The notes under the pieces: model-generated
The model's database searches: none
The model's input: only the letters and a program-made list of their open reading frames with translations
What the model was told of the DNA's origin: nothing
In this document: positions 53,001-63,778 of the stretch, one piece after another
Layout of the letters: each line of letters opens with the position of its first letter
How positions within the stretch are numbered: the stretch's first letter is position 1
Made by a program: the position numbers and the translations under genes
Assembly: GCA_902523895.1 (NCBI GenBank)
Contig: CABZAZ010000003.1
Span: 1 to 64,000, forward strand
DNA: 64,000 nucleotides
Direction: 5' to 3'
Source of the DNA: an uncultured Pelagibacteraceae bacterium
Lineage (GTDB): Bacteria; Pseudomonadota; Alphaproteobacteria; Pelagibacterales; Pelagibacteraceae

Positions 53001-53684
53001 ATGATATATTTGATTTTAAGTGCGTTTGTTTATTTTATACCTGGTCTTTGGGTTAATTACACACTGAATAAACACAATGATGTTCTTCCTAATATGCCAT
53101 TTACAGCCAAGGAATTTGGAGAGCAATTATTAAAGGAAAAAGGTTTAGACGATGTAAAAATTGAAACTACTAAAGATGGAGATCAGTACGATTTAATTGA
53201 TAAAGCTGTGAGAGTTGAACCGTCAAGAATTGATAGAAGGAGTTTAACAAGTATAACAGTTATGTGCCATGAAATTGGTCACGCAATTCAACATAAAGAA
53301 AAATATCCACCTTTAGAGAGAAGATATAAAATAGCTAAAGTAACTAATTTTCTAACAAAATTAGCAACTGGAATTGGTTACATTGGTATACCTGCAATAC
53401 TAGCAACGGGAGCATTACCTTTAATTAGAGTTTGTTTAATTGTAGTTTTTGCATCAGTACTTATTTCTATGATTATTCACTTAATAACCTTAGATGTAGA
53501 ATTAGATGCAAGTTTTAAAAGAGCAATGCCAATTTTAGAAAAAAAAATTCCTCAAGAGCATCATTCTGCATGTAAATCTATCTTGCGCGTATGTGCTTTT
53601 ACTTATGTGATTGCGTCTTTAACGAGTATTTTTCAAGTTAGAAATTTATGGATGTTCGTAAGAATATTTTTATTCAGAAGGTAA
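53001..53684 (+). CDS. YugP-like zinc metallopeptidase
   Basis: MCHEIGHAIQHKEKY zinc motif, multiple TMs. Confidence 0.85.
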   Translation: MIYLILSAFVYFIPGLWVNYTLNKHNDVLPNMPFTAKEFGEQLLKEKGLDDVKIETTKDGDQYDLIDKAVRVEPSRIDRRSLTSITVMCHEIGHAIQHKEKYPPLERRYKIAKVTNFLTKLATGIGYIGIPAILATGALPLIRVCLIVVFASVLISMIIHLITLDVELDASFKRAMPILEKKIPQEHHSACKSILRVCAFTYVIASLTSIFQVRNLWMFVRIFLFRR

Positions 53685-53707
53685 TTCAGTTATTTAAAAA
53701 ATAATAT

Positions 53708-54586
53708 ATGAACCAACATTTTAATAAAGGATTAATACTTACTTCTTTAGGATCCTTTTGGTGGGGTTTTATTGGAGTTATATATTTTGAATATGTTGCT
53801 TTTATAGGACATGTTGAATTGGTTGTGCATAGATGTTTATGGACAGCTGTTATGTTAATTTTGACAACACTTTTTTTAAAAAAATGGAAACTTTTTTTAA
53901 AAAGTATTTCAAATAAAAGGAATCTTTTTTATCTTTTTATATCAGGTTCTTTAATATTTATTAATTGGGCTATTTGGATTTACGCTGTAGCTACGGAAAG
54001 AATAATAGATGCTAGTTTTGGATATTTTATAATGCCAATTATTAGTGTTTTGTTGGGATATATATTTTTTAAAGAAAAATTAAATAAAAAAAGAATTTTT
54101 TCTATTCTGTTAGTAATCATATCTATTTTGATTATGATTTTTCTAAATATAAAAACACTTCCATGGGTTGGTATAATCGTTGCTTTAAGTTGGGCATTTT
54201 ATAATCTTGTGAGAAAAAAAATTGATATAGAAACTGATATAGGACTTTTAATAGAGAGTTTATATATTTTTCCTTTTGCCCTTATTGTCTTTTACTTTAT
54301 TTTTGATATGGGGTTAAATGACTTTAGTTTGTCTAACCCAGGTTTGAGTATGTTTCTATTATTAGCGGGACCCATGACTGTGATTCCTTTATTTCTATAT
54401 GTACGAGGTGTTGAATTAATTGGTCTAGGAGCTACAGGAATGATTTTTTATATTACACCTACATTGCAGTTTATTTTAGGCTACTTTTATTACAATGAGG
54501 ATTTTTCACTAATTAAATTAGTGAGTTTTATTATTATCTGGATTGCTGTAATTATATATCTTAAAGATCTTTATGAAACTAATTAG
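53708..54586 (+). CDS. rarD: EamA/RarD-family transporter
   Basis: About 10 TM; GSFWWGFIGVIYFEY, NWAIWIYAV, GPMTVIPLFLYVRG. Confidence 0.88.
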   Translation: MNQHFNKGLILTSLGSFWWGFIGVIYFEYVAFIGHVELVVHRCLWTAVMLILTTLFLKKWKLFLKSISNKRNLFYLFISGSLIFINWAIWIYAVATERIIDASFGYFIMPIISVLLGYIFFKEKLNKKRIFSILLVIISILIMIFLNIKTLPWVGIIVALSWAFYNLVRKKIDIETDIGLLIESLYIFPFALIVFYFIFDMGLNDFSLSNPGLSMFLLLAGPMTVIPLFLYVRGVELIGLGATGMIFYITPTLQFILGYFYYNEDFSLIKLVSFIIIWIAVIIYLKDLYETN

Positions 54587-55574
54587 TCAAATATTTTTTT
54601 TATTTTTAGTAACAATATTGAATGGTTACTCTAGTGAAAATATCAATTTTAATGAATGGAAAAAGAATTTCAAAAAAGTGGCATTAGCAAATGATATTTC
54701 AGAAATGACTTTTGATACAGCAATGCAAAATGCAAAATTTTTACCTAAAGTTATTGAATACGATAGATTTCAACCAGAGTTTTATGAGGACACAAAAACA
54801 TACATTAACAAACGTGCTTCAATTAAAAAATTAAAAAAAGGTGTAGATTTTTACGAAAATAATTCAAATTTAATAAATTTAGTTGAAAAAAATTTTGGAG
54901 TGGAAAAAGAATTACTTTTATCTTTAATGGGTATTGAGACTAACTTTGGTACTTATGTTGGAAAAATGGATATTATATCATCATTAGCAACATTAAGTTA
55001 TGATAAAAGAAGATCAGAGTTTTTTTCAAATGAACTCTTAACTTTATTGAAATTAATTGACGATAATCAAATAGATTATAAAACATTGTATGGTTCATGG
55101 GCAGGTGCATTTGGTTTTTTTCAATTTATGCCATCAACAATAAAGAATTATGCTTTTGACTACAATAAGGATAATTATATCGATTTGAAAAATTCTGAGG
55201 ACGCATATGCATCTGCCGCTAATTATTTGAATAAGATTGGGTGGAAAAAAAATGATCTTTGTTTTAAGAAAATTGAATTAGATGAAAATATTCCAATTAA
55301 ATTTTTGAATGTATCAGCTAGAAAATTACATAGTAAAAAAAAAATTAAATCTTTTAAAAAATATATTAAGAATTATTCTGATTTAAACATAATTAACGAA
55401 AATCAGAAAATAGCAATTATAACACCAGACAAAGATATTATCCCTAATGCTCAAACTTTAAGTCCCGCTTATATAGTTTTTGAAAATTACGAAATAATTT
55501 TACAATGGAATAGATCTTTAAGATTTGCACTTGCTGTGTGTACTTTAAAAGATAAATTTAAAAATGAAATTTAA
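54573..55574 (+). CDS. Lytic murein transglycosylase (MltB family)
   Basis: LMGIETNFGTYVG; YGSWAGAFGFFQFMPST. Confidence 0.92.
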   Translation: MKLISQIFFLFLVTILNGYSSENINFNEWKKNFKKVALANDISEMTFDTAMQNAKFLPKVIEYDRFQPEFYEDTKTYINKRASIKKLKKGVDFYENNSNLINLVEKNFGVEKELLLSLMGIETNFGTYVGKMDIISSLATLSYDKRRSEFFSNELLTLLKLIDDNQIDYKTLYGSWAGAFGFFQFMPSTIKNYAFDYNKDNYIDLKNSEDAYASAANYLNKIGWKKNDLCFKKIELDENIPIKFLNVSARKLHSKKKIKSFKKYIKNYSDLNIINENQKIAIITPDKDIIPNAQTLSPAYIVFENYEIILQWNRSLRFALAVCTLKDKFKNEI

Positions 55575-56316
55575 TATTTTTATTATTTTTAGTACATTAT
55601 TTTTGTTATTAAGTTGTGATCAAAATACTATTAATCAAAGTAAGAAATTAGATATTACATTTGACAAAAAATACAAAAATAGTGGTTTTTCTCTTATTTA
55701 TAATGATGATTTAAAAATTAAAAAAATTGATCAAAGATCATTAACAATATTTCATAAAGATCTAAAAAGAAAATCAAATGTGAAAATTACTAATCCTTTA
55801 AATGGAAAATCACTTATCGCAGAAGTAAAATCAAACAGAGTAAAATTTTCACCATTTTACAATTCAATTATCACTCAAAGAATTGCTGAGGAGTTAGAAC
55901 TTGATTTAAAAGAACCTTATGTAGATATAGTCTTGATATCAAAAAATTCTACATATATTGCCAAAAAGACTAAAACTTTTGAAGAAGAAAAAACAGTTGC
56001 TGAAAAGGCGCCTATAGATGGTATTAAAATAAGCGACCTTAATTCATCTAGTAAAATAAAAAAAAAATTAAAGAAAAATAATAAATTTTCTTATTATATA
56101 AAGGTAGCTGATTTTTATTATAAAAAATCTGCTAAAAATATGAGTAATAGAATTAAAAATGAAGTTAAATTAAAAAATATTCAAATCCTTGAACTTACTA
56201 AAACAAATTATAGGTTATTATTGGGACCTTTTAATGATATACAGTCGCTTAAAGACTCATTTGAAAAAATGAATTCTTTGTATTTTGAAAATCTAGAAAT
56301 AATAAAAGATGTTTAA
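55564..56316 (+). CDS. RlpA-like lipoprotein with SPOR-like C-terminus (degenerate DPBB)
   Basis: Lipobox LLLSC; VKITNPLNGKSL resembles DPBB core; C-terminal YYIKVADFY...YRLLLGPF SPOR-like; synteny with MltB/dacA. Confidence 0.65.
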   Translation: MKFNIFIIFSTLFLLLSCDQNTINQSKKLDITFDKKYKNSGFSLIYNDDLKIKKIDQRSLTIFHKDLKRKSNVKITNPLNGKSLIAEVKSNRVKFSPFYNSIITQRIAEELELDLKEPYVDIVLISKNSTYIAKKTKTFEEEKTVAEKAPIDGIKISDLNSSSKIKKKLKKNNKFSYYIKVADFYYKKSAKNMSNRIKNEVKLKNIQILELTKTNYRLLLGPFNDIQSLKDSFEKMNSLYFENLEIIKDV

Positions 56317-57460
56317 AAAAATTTTTATCATTACCTCATTATATTTGTCATTAATTTTTTCTGTAAGTGCAAATATTGATATCAAAGCTAGAACAGCAAT
56401 TTTGCAAGATTTCTTATCTGGAGAAATTTTATATGAAAAAGATCCAGATAGATCAATTTATCCAGCTTCAATGACTAAGATAATGACATCAATAATTGCT
56501 TTTGATTTAATAAAATCAGGTGATCTATCTTTGGATGATAAATTTATAATTTCAGAAAAAGCTTGGAGATTATCAACCGCAGGTTATTCATCTATGTTTA
56601 TTATGGTTGGTGATGAAGTTTCTGTAGAAGATTTACTATTAGGTATAATCATAGCATCAGGTAATGATGCATGTATTGCACTTGCAGAAGGTATAGCTGG
56701 TACTGAGGAAGAATTTGCAATCCTAATGACAGCCAAAGCAAAAGAATTAGGTATGGAAAATACAAACTTTGCCAACTCATCTGGTATTAATGATCCAGAC
56801 AATTATTCAACCGTTAGAGATATTTTGATTATGTCTACTTATTTAATTAAAGAACACCCAAAATATTATGAATGGTTTGCTGAAAAAGAATTTACATGGA
56901 ATAGAACTGGAGGTGATCCAATCACACAAGGCAACAGAAATCCTCTTCTTTATAAAAACATTGGTGCCGATGGTATTAAAACAGGCTATTTAGCTGTTGA
57001 AAAATATTCATTAGCATCATCAATTAACAGAAAAGGTAGAAGATTAATAGCTGTTGGTAGCGGATTTGAAACCAAAGGTTCAAGATCAAAAGAAAGTTCA
57101 AGATTATTAACTTATGGATTAACAAATTTTGATCTTGTTGAGATAAATAAAGCTAATAAACCCATTGATAAAATAGACGTTTGGCTTGGTAAACAAGATC
57201 AAGTAGATGTTCATGTTGATACAGATATTTATAAAACAATTAAAAAAGCAAAAAAAAGATTATTAAAGATATCCATGAAATATGATGGACCAGTAGAAGC
57301 ACCTATTAAAAAAAATCAAAAAATTGGAACTTACAGAGTAGTATACGATCAGGAATTAATAGGTGAATATGATCTATTAGCATCTAATGATGTTCAAAAA
57401 GTAAATATATTTACTAGATTAATTAAATCATTGAATTATTTAATCTGGGGCGATGTCTAG
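56309..57460 (+). CDS. dacA: D-alanyl-D-alanine carboxypeptidase (penicillin-binding protein)
   Basis: SMTKIMT (SxxK), SGNDA (SxN), KTGYL (KTG). Confidence 0.93.
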   Translation: MFKKIFIITSLYLSLIFSVSANIDIKARTAILQDFLSGEILYEKDPDRSIYPASMTKIMTSIIAFDLIKSGDLSLDDKFIISEKAWRLSTAGYSSMFIMVGDEVSVEDLLLGIIIASGNDACIALAEGIAGTEEEFAILMTAKAKELGMENTNFANSSGINDPDNYSTVRDILIMSTYLIKEHPKYYEWFAEKEFTWNRTGGDPITQGNRNPLLYKNIGADGIKTGYLAVEKYSLASSINRKGRRLIAVGSGFETKGSRSKESSRLLTYGLTNFDLVEINKANKPIDKIDVWLGKQDQVDVHVDTDIYKTIKKAKKRLLKISMKYDGPVEAPIKKNQKIGTYRVVYDQELIGEYDLLASNDVQKVNIFTRLIKSLNYLIWGDV

Positions 57461-58067
57461 AAAACCTGTTATTGTTTTCGAGGGTATTGAAGGAAGTGGG
57501 AAGACACATCATTTAAATAAAATTTCAAAATATTTAAAAAAAAAAAAACTTTCCTTCATCAAGATTAGAGAACCAGGAGGAAGTTTAAATTCAGAAAAAA
57601 TAAGAAAATTGATACTTAATAGAAAATCTAATTTTAATAAGAATACAGATATGCTGCTTTATTTAGCCTCTAGAAGTGAAAATATCAATCTACTACGAAA
57701 ATATTACAAAAAAAGAATCATATTAATAGATAGATTTGTTGATTCAACTATTTCGTATCAACATTATGGTATGGGTGTAAATTTAGATTTAATAAATAGT
57801 ATAAACAAACATATTTTATCAAACTTTAAAGTCTCTTTTACTTTTTTAAACCTAGTAAATCATAAAAATATGATAAAACGACTTAGATTAAGAAAATCTA
57901 CAAATAGGTACGATAATTTTAAAAAAAATTTTTACAATAAAGTTCAAAAGGGTTTTATAAAACTATCAAATAAAAATAAAAAAAAATATCAAATAATTGA
58001 CTCAAATTTAGATATTGAGTTAAATGAAAAAATGGTTTTAAAGAAAATTGAAAAATTAATAAAATGA
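57453..58067 (+). CDS. tmk: Thymidylate kinase
   Basis: FEGIEGSGKTHH; REPGGSLNSEKIR; LIDRFVDSTISYQ. Confidence 0.94.
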   Translation: MSRKPVIVFEGIEGSGKTHHLNKISKYLKKKKLSFIKIREPGGSLNSEKIRKLILNRKSNFNKNTDMLLYLASRSENINLLRKYYKKRIILIDRFVDSTISYQHYGMGVNLDLINSINKHILSNFKVSFTFLNLVNHKNMIKRLRLRKSTNRYDNFKKNFYNKVQKGFIKLSNKNKKKYQIIDSNLDIELNEKMVLKKIEKLIK

Positions 58068-58993
58068 GCTTAAGTCCAATAAATCAAACTAATTTGTTTT
58101 CACTCGATAATTATCTGTTAGAATTTATAGAACTTTATAAGAAAAAAAAATTACCTACAAAGATTTTACTTAGTGGTGACAAAGGTTTGGGTAAGTCAAC
58201 TTTAGCATTTCATTTAGTAAACTATATATTATCTATTAATGAAGAACATCCTTACATTATTAAAGATTTTAAGATTAATCCTGATAATAAGTCTTATAAA
58301 CTTACAATAAATGGTTCAAATCCAAACTTATTTTTAGTTGATACATTAAGTGATAAAAAAAAAATAGATATTAATCAAATTAGAGAATTAATTATAAATT
58401 TAAACAAATCATCTTTTAATAATAAAGAAAGGTTTATAATTATTGATAATATTGAAACATTAAATATTTCTTCGATTAACGCACTTTTAAAAATTTTAGA
58501 GGAGCCGCCAACAAACACTTACTTTATTTTAATAAATAATGACAGATTTATTTTACCAACTTTAAGATCAAGATGTATCAATTTTAAAATATTTTTAAAT
58601 CACAAAACCTGTATCTCAGTTATAAATAAGATCTTAGATGACGATATATTGAAATTTATCAATAAAGATTTGATAAACTACTATTTAACACCAGGACAAT
58701 TATTTTTTTTAGTCGAATTTTTTAAAATACAAAAACACGATCTTAAAGATCACGATTTAGAAAGTTTTCTAAAACTTGTTATTAAGGATAATTTATATAA
58801 AAAGAACTCATTAATTAGAGATATAATATTTGAATATTTTGAGTTTTATTTTCGAAAAAAAGTAAAATTGGCAAAAACTAATACTTTTAAATATTATGAT
58901 TATTTTTTAAAGAGAATAAACAACACTAAAAAATTTAATTTAGATGAAGAGTCTTTATTTATGGAATTTGAATATAAAATTTTGAATGGATAA
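58064..58993 (+). CDS. holB: DNA polymerase III delta' subunit
   Basis: LLSGDKGLGKSTLA; LLKILEEPPTNTYFILI; position between tmk and metG. Confidence 0.9.
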   Translation: MSLSPINQTNLFSLDNYLLEFIELYKKKKLPTKILLSGDKGLGKSTLAFHLVNYILSINEEHPYIIKDFKINPDNKSYKLTINGSNPNLFLVDTLSDKKKIDINQIRELIINLNKSSFNNKERFIIIDNIETLNISSINALLKILEEPPTNTYFILINNDRFILPTLRSRCINFKIFLNHKTCISVINKILDDDILKFINKDLINYYLTPGQLFFLVEFFKIQKHDLKDHDLESFLKLVIKDNLYKKNSLIRDIIFEYFEFYFRKKVKLAKTNTFKYYDYFLKRINNTKKFNLDEESLFMEFEYKILNG

Positions 58994-60527
58994 AAATTTT
59001 TATATTACTACACCAATATATTACCCTTCTGGAAGACCTCACATGGGGCATGCTTATTCGAGTATTATTGCTGACTTTTTTGCAAGATTTAAAGCAATTG
59101 ATGATTATAATGTTCATTTTTTAACTGGTACAGATGAGCATGGTTTGAAGATACAAAGATCAGCTGAAAAAGCGGGTAAGGAGCCTAAGGAATTCTGTGA
59201 TCAAATTAGTCAAACATTTAAAGATCTTTCAAAAACATTAAATTTATCTAATACAGATTTTATAAGAACTACTGAGGATAGACATAAAAAAACAGTTCAG
59301 CATCTCTGGTCTCTTCTAGAAAAAAATGATGACATTTATTTATCAAATTATTCTGGATGGTATTCTGTCTCAGATGAGGCTTTTTACAATGAAGATGAAA
59401 TAGAAGAAATAAAGGGAAAAAAAATTTCAAAATCGTCAAAATCTACCGTTGAATGGATAGAAGAGGAGTCTTATTTTTTTCGACTCTCTAAATGGCAAAA
59501 ACCCTTATTAGAATTTTATGAAAATAATCCAGATTTTATATTACCTGAGTCTAGAAAAAATGAGGTAATTAGTTTTGTAAAAAGTGGTCTTAAGGATCTT
59601 TCTGTAAGTCGTAAAACTTTTACATGGGGGATTCCAGTTCCTAGTAATGATAAACATATTATTTACGTATGGCTCGACGCATTAACAAATTATTTAAGTG
59701 CTTTAAATTATCCAGATACAAATAATGAACTTTTTAAAAAATTTTGGCCGGCATCTATCCATTTAATTGGTAAAGATATCCTAAGATTTCATACAGTTTA
59801 TTGGCCTGCTTTCCTTTTAGCTGCTAAAATTGAATTACCAAAAAAAGTTTATGGCCATGGTTGGATATTATCTGGTGAAGAAAAAATGTCAAAATCTAAG
59901 GGAAACATTTTAGATCCATTAAAAATTATAGAAGAATACGGTTTAGACCCTTTGAGATATTATTTGGTTAAGGAAGTTTCATTTGGAAACGATGGTAATA
60001 TTTCTCAAGATAGACTTGAAGATTGTATAAATAGCGATTTAGCAAATAATTATGGTAATTTATGTCAAAGAGTTACTGCTTTCGCGATGAAAAATTGTGA
60101 TGGAAAAATTCCTACAAAAATTGATTTTCAAGCAGATGATTTAAAGATATTGAACAAATTTCAAGAGAATTTAGATAATATAAGGTCTAAAATAGATGAA
60201 CAAAATATAAATTTTTATATAGATTTCATTGTTAATTCACTATTTGAGGCAAATAAATACTTTAATGATCAAGAGCCATGGAAAAAAAAGGATAATTTAA
60301 TTAGGTTAAATACTATAGTCTATACAACATTAGAAATAGTCAGGAAAATTACCTTTTTACTTTATCCAATTATTCCTGAAACATCATTGAAAGCATTAAA
60401 AATTTTTGATTTATCAGAAAAAGATATCAAATTAGAAACTATTTCTAATAATGAATTTATTATTAAAGGTAATATGATAAATAAGATAGATATATTAATT
60501 AAGAAAATAGAGAAAGAAGATGATTGA
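58986..60527 (+). CDS. metG: Methionine--tRNA ligase
   Basis: [32 protein letters not shown]. Confidence 0.96.
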   Translation: MDKNFYITTPIYYPSGRPHMGHAYSSIIADFFARFKAIDDYNVHFLTGTDEHGLKIQRSAEKAGKEPKEFCDQISQTFKDLSKTLNLSNTDFIRTTEDRHKKTVQHLWSLLEKNDDIYLSNYSGWYSVSDEAFYNEDEIEEIKGKKISKSSKSTVEWIEEESYFFRLSKWQKPLLEFYENNPDFILPESRKNEVISFVKSGLKDLSVSRKTFTWGIPVPSNDKHIIYVWLDALTNYLSALNYPDTNNELFKKFWPASIHLIGKDILRFHTVYWPAFLLAAKIELPKKVYGHGWILSGEEKMSKSKGNILDPLKIIEEYGLDPLRYYLVKEVSFGNDGNISQDRLEDCINSDLANNYGNLCQRVTAFAMKNCDGKIPTKIDFQADDLKILNKFQENLDNIRSKIDEQNINFYIDFIVNSLFEANKYFNDQEPWKKKDNLIRLNTIVYTTLEIVRKITFLLYPIIPETSLKALKIFDLSEKDIKLETISNNEFIIKGNMINKIDILIKKIEKEDD

Positions 60528-61281
60528 CTCACATTGCCATCTTGATCATGAACCGTTACTTAGTGATCTTTCAAATGTACTAAAAAGATCCAAGGATGTT
60601 GGTATTAAAAAGTTATTAACTATATCTACATCTTTTGAGAGTTTTTCTAAAATTAAAGATATAGTCAACAAAGATGAGATCATATATGGCACAGTAGGCA
60701 TACATCCACATGAAAGTGACACTAATACAATAACTAAAAATGAAATAGTTAAAAGTCTTAAAGAAAACCCTAAAATAATTGGAATTGGAGAAACAGGGCT
60801 AGATTATTACTATAATAATAGTGATAAACAGAAACAAATAACTAGTTTTAAAACACATATTGAAGCAGCAATAGAGTGTAACGTTCCTATTATTGTACAT
60901 TCAAGAAATGCTGAGGACGATACTTTTAAAATACTTAATGAATATAAAGAACATAATCCCAAAATTTTAATGCATTGTTTTACTGGATCAAAAAAATTTT
61001 CAGAAAGGCTTCTTACATTGAACTCTTATTTTTCTGCTAGTGGAATTATTACTTTTAAGAATTCAGTTGAACTTCAAGAAACCTTTGGATCCTTACCAAT
61101 AGATAAAATTTTAATAGAGACCGATAGTCCATATTTGGCACCAGTTCCAAATAGAGGAAAAAAAAATGAGCCTTCTTTTATTGATTTTACTGCTAAAAAA
61201 CTCTCTGAGATAAAAGAAATTTCCAAGTTAGAGCTGATAGATAAAACAACAGACAATTTTAATAGATTATTTTTTCAATAA
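60520..61281 (+). CDS. tatD: TatD-family DNase
   Basis: IDSHCHLDH; GIHPHES; GETGLDYY; IETDSPYLAP. Confidence 0.94.
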   Translation: MIDSHCHLDHEPLLSDLSNVLKRSKDVGIKKLLTISTSFESFSKIKDIVNKDEIIYGTVGIHPHESDTNTITKNEIVKSLKENPKIIGIGETGLDYYYNNSDKQKQITSFKTHIEAAIECNVPIIVHSRNAEDDTFKILNEYKEHNPKILMHCFTGSKKFSERLLTLNSYFSASGIITFKNSVELQETFGSLPIDKILIETDSPYLAPVPNRGKKNEPSFIDFTAKKLSEIKEISKLELIDKTTDNFNRLFFQ

Positions 61282-61287
61282 TATATT

Positions 61288-62058
61288 ATGAAATTTATAA
61301 TTCTTGGTTGTGGAAGTTCAATGGGCGTTCCAAGAGCAGACGGTTTTTTTGGCAATTGTGATCCAAAGAATAAAAAAAACTATAGAACCAGGTGCTCAGC
61401 TTTATTAAAAACTTCAGATGAAAATATTTTAATAGATACATCTCCAGACTTAAGACAACAACTATTACGTCATAAAATATCAAAAATTGATAAAGTTTTT
61501 TATTCACATATTCATAGTGATCAAACACATGGGATTAATGATCTTAGAATTTTTTATATTAAAAACAAAAAACAAATAAATGTTTATGCAGATTTAAATA
61601 CATCTAACTATTTAAGAAAAAGTTTTTCATATTGTTTTAATAGTTATTCTAAAGAATACCCCGCAACTTTAAAGTTGAATAGATTAAAAGATAATCATTC
61701 AATTTTAAATCGAAAGAGCAAAATAAATGTAAAATCTATTAAAGTTAAGCATGGTAAAGTAAAATCAAACTGTTTTGTAATTAATAAAAAGTTAGCCTAT
61801 ATAAGTGATGTTAATAAAATTTATAATAAAGATTATAGATACTTTAAAAATTTGAAATATCTAATTATTGATTGTTTAAGATATGATTTCCATCCATCTC
61901 ATTTTAACTTAGAGTCAACGTTAAATTTGATCAAATTATTCAAACCAAAAAAATCGATATTAACAAATCTACATACCGATTTAGATTATGATATTCTTAA
62001 AAATAGATTGCCTAAAAATGTAGAGCCTGCTTATGACGGTCTTTCAATTAACCTTTAA
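61288..62058 (+). CDS. MBL-fold metallohydrolase (PhnP-like)
   Basis: LGCGSSMGVPRADG; YSHIHSDQTHGINDLR. Confidence 0.88.
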   Translation: MKFIILGCGSSMGVPRADGFFGNCDPKNKKNYRTRCSALLKTSDENILIDTSPDLRQQLLRHKISKIDKVFYSHIHSDQTHGINDLRIFYIKNKKQINVYADLNTSNYLRKSFSYCFNSYSKEYPATLKLNRLKDNHSILNRKSKINVKSIKVKHGKVKSNCFVINKKLAYISDVNKIYNKDYRYFKNLKYLIIDCLRYDFHPSHFNLESTLNLIKLFKPKKSILTNLHTDLDYDILKNRLPKNVEPAYDGLSINL

Positions 62059-62598
62059 AGTTTCTTCTATTTTTTGTATTATCTTTTGTGACATAGGTTT
62101 AGTTAATGACGAAAATGTATCTTCAACTTTTCCCTCTTTATTAATCAAAATTTTATAAAAATTCCATTTTGGTACTGCAGATTTTCCATGGTTTTCTTTA
62201 GCCCATTTAAAAATTTCATGTGCATTTTCACCCCTTACATCAGTAATAGCAGTAAGTGGAAAACTAATATCAAAGTTTACTTCACAAAATTCTTTAACAT
62301 CTTTACTTGATTTTTTTTCTTGATTAAATGAGTTTGAAGGAACTCCAAGTACGATTAATCCTTTTGATTCGTATTTTTCCCATAATTTTTGTAAGCCTTC
62401 ATATTGTTTTGTAAAACCACAATAACTTGCTGTGTTAACTACCAAGACAGCTTTATTCTTATACTTTTTAAAATCTATTAGATCTCCTGTGATACTATTA
62501 ATTTGCAAATCATAAAAAACCTTATTGTAGTTAGCCAATGCAAAATTTTTAAAAAAAAACATAATAAATACCAAAATTATAAAAACTAATTTTTTCAT
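62044..62598 (-). CDS. Glutathione peroxidase family protein (Cys type)
   Basis: NTASYCGFTKQYEGLQKL; LGVPSNSFNQE; PKWNFYKILI; signal peptide. Confidence 0.92.
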   Translation of the reverse strand: MKKLVFIILVFIMFFFKNFALANYNKVFYDLQINSITGDLIDFKKYKNKAVLVVNTASYCGFTKQYEGLQKLWEKYESKGLIVLGVPSNSFNQEKKSSKDVKEFCEVNFDISFPLTAITDVRGENAHEIFKWAKENHGKSAVPKWNFYKILINKEGKVEDTFSSLTKPMSQKIIQKIEETLKVN

Positions 62599-62605
62599 TT
62601 ATAAA

Positions 62606-63778
62606 TTACTTATTGGGAGTAAGTAATATCAAAAAGTAGCCAAATAAGGTGGATAATAGTGACCCGGTCAATACACCTATTTTTACACCATCCATATACT
62701 GCATGTTTTCAACAAAAGCTAAATTTCCAACAAAAAGACTCATTGTGAAACCGATACCAGTTAATACACCTACGCCATAAAAATTATACCAACTTGTGTT
62801 ATTTGGCATCTGGGCTATTTTTGTTTTTATTGCAACATAAGAAAAAACAAATACACCTAATTGCTTACCTAAAAATAACCCTAAAACTATTCCTAATGGT
62901 ACTTTATCTAGCAAAGAACTAAGAGATAAACCCTCTAACGAAACACCGGCATTTGCAAATGCAAATAAAGGCATGATACCAAATGCAACATAAGGGCTTA
63001 TTGCATGTTCAATTTTGATTAATAAAGAAAAATCTTTTTCTTTTTTTCGATGAGGTATTGTCATCGCTAACAAAACACCTGCAATTGTTGCATGTATTCC
63101 AGAATTATGGGTAAAATCCCATAGGAAAATACCAATAATTAAATAGGGTAAGAATTTTTTGATGTTAAATTTATTGATTACTAGCAATATTAAAAAAGCT
63201 AACAACATGAGACTTAAATACTTAATACTTAAGTCTCCTGAGTAAAATAGCGCTATTATTACTATAGCACCTAAATCATCAATAATTGCTAGAGCTGTTA
63301 AAAAAACTTTTAATGATAAAGGTACCCTTTTTCCCAATAAAGATAATACTCCAAGTGAAAAAGCGATATCTGTTGCAGAGGGTATTGCCCATCCATTCAT
63401 TGTTTCACTATCTCCAAAATTGATAAATACATAGAATAATGCAGGCACTAACATTCCGCCAACAGCTGCAATTATTGGGAGTAACGCTTGTTTTATATTA
63501 GAAAGTTCACCTTGTAAAAATTCTCTTTTTATTTCTAAAGTGACGAAAAAAAAGAATATGGCCATTAAAGCATCATTTATCCAATGAAGAACTGACAATT
63601 TTAATCCAAAATTATTTATGCCAATGAATAAGTATTGATTTAAAGTTGAAAAATATAATTCTGATAAACCTGAATTACTTATTATCAATGCTATTATTGC
63701 TGCGAATAATAAAACTAGACCACTAGCAGCTTCAAGTTTAAAAAACCAAATAAAAGGTTTCGATAAATAATTAATCAT
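62606..63778 (-). CDS. nhaA: Na+/H+ antiporter NhaA
   Basis: PSATDIAFSLGVLSLLG; LAIIDDLGAIVIIALFY. Confidence 0.95.
   Translation of the reverse strand: MINYLSKPFIWFFKLEAASGLVLLFAAIIALIISNSGLSELYFSTLNQYLFIGINNFGLKLSVLHWINDALMAIFFFFVTLEIKREFLQGELSNIKQALLPIIAAVGGMLVPALFYVFINFGDSETMNGWAIPSATDIAFSLGVLSLLGKRVPLSLKVFLTALAIIDDLGAIVIIALFYSGDLSIKYLSLMLLAFLILLVINKFNIKKFLPYLIIGIFLWDFTHNSGIHATIAGVLLAMTIPHRKKEKDFSLLIKIEHAISPYVAFGIMPLFAFANAGVSLEGLSLSSLLDKVPLGIVLGLFLGKQLGVFVFSYVAIKTKIAQMPNNTSWYNFYGVGVLTGIGFTMSLFVGNLAFVENMQYMDGVKIGVLTGSLLSTLFGYFLILLTPNK

Noticed and set aside
48422-61528. ORFs 48422..48670, 56584..56802, 61074..61256, 61295..61528
   Set aside because: Shadow ORFs within the DUF502, dacA, tatD and MBL-fold genes.
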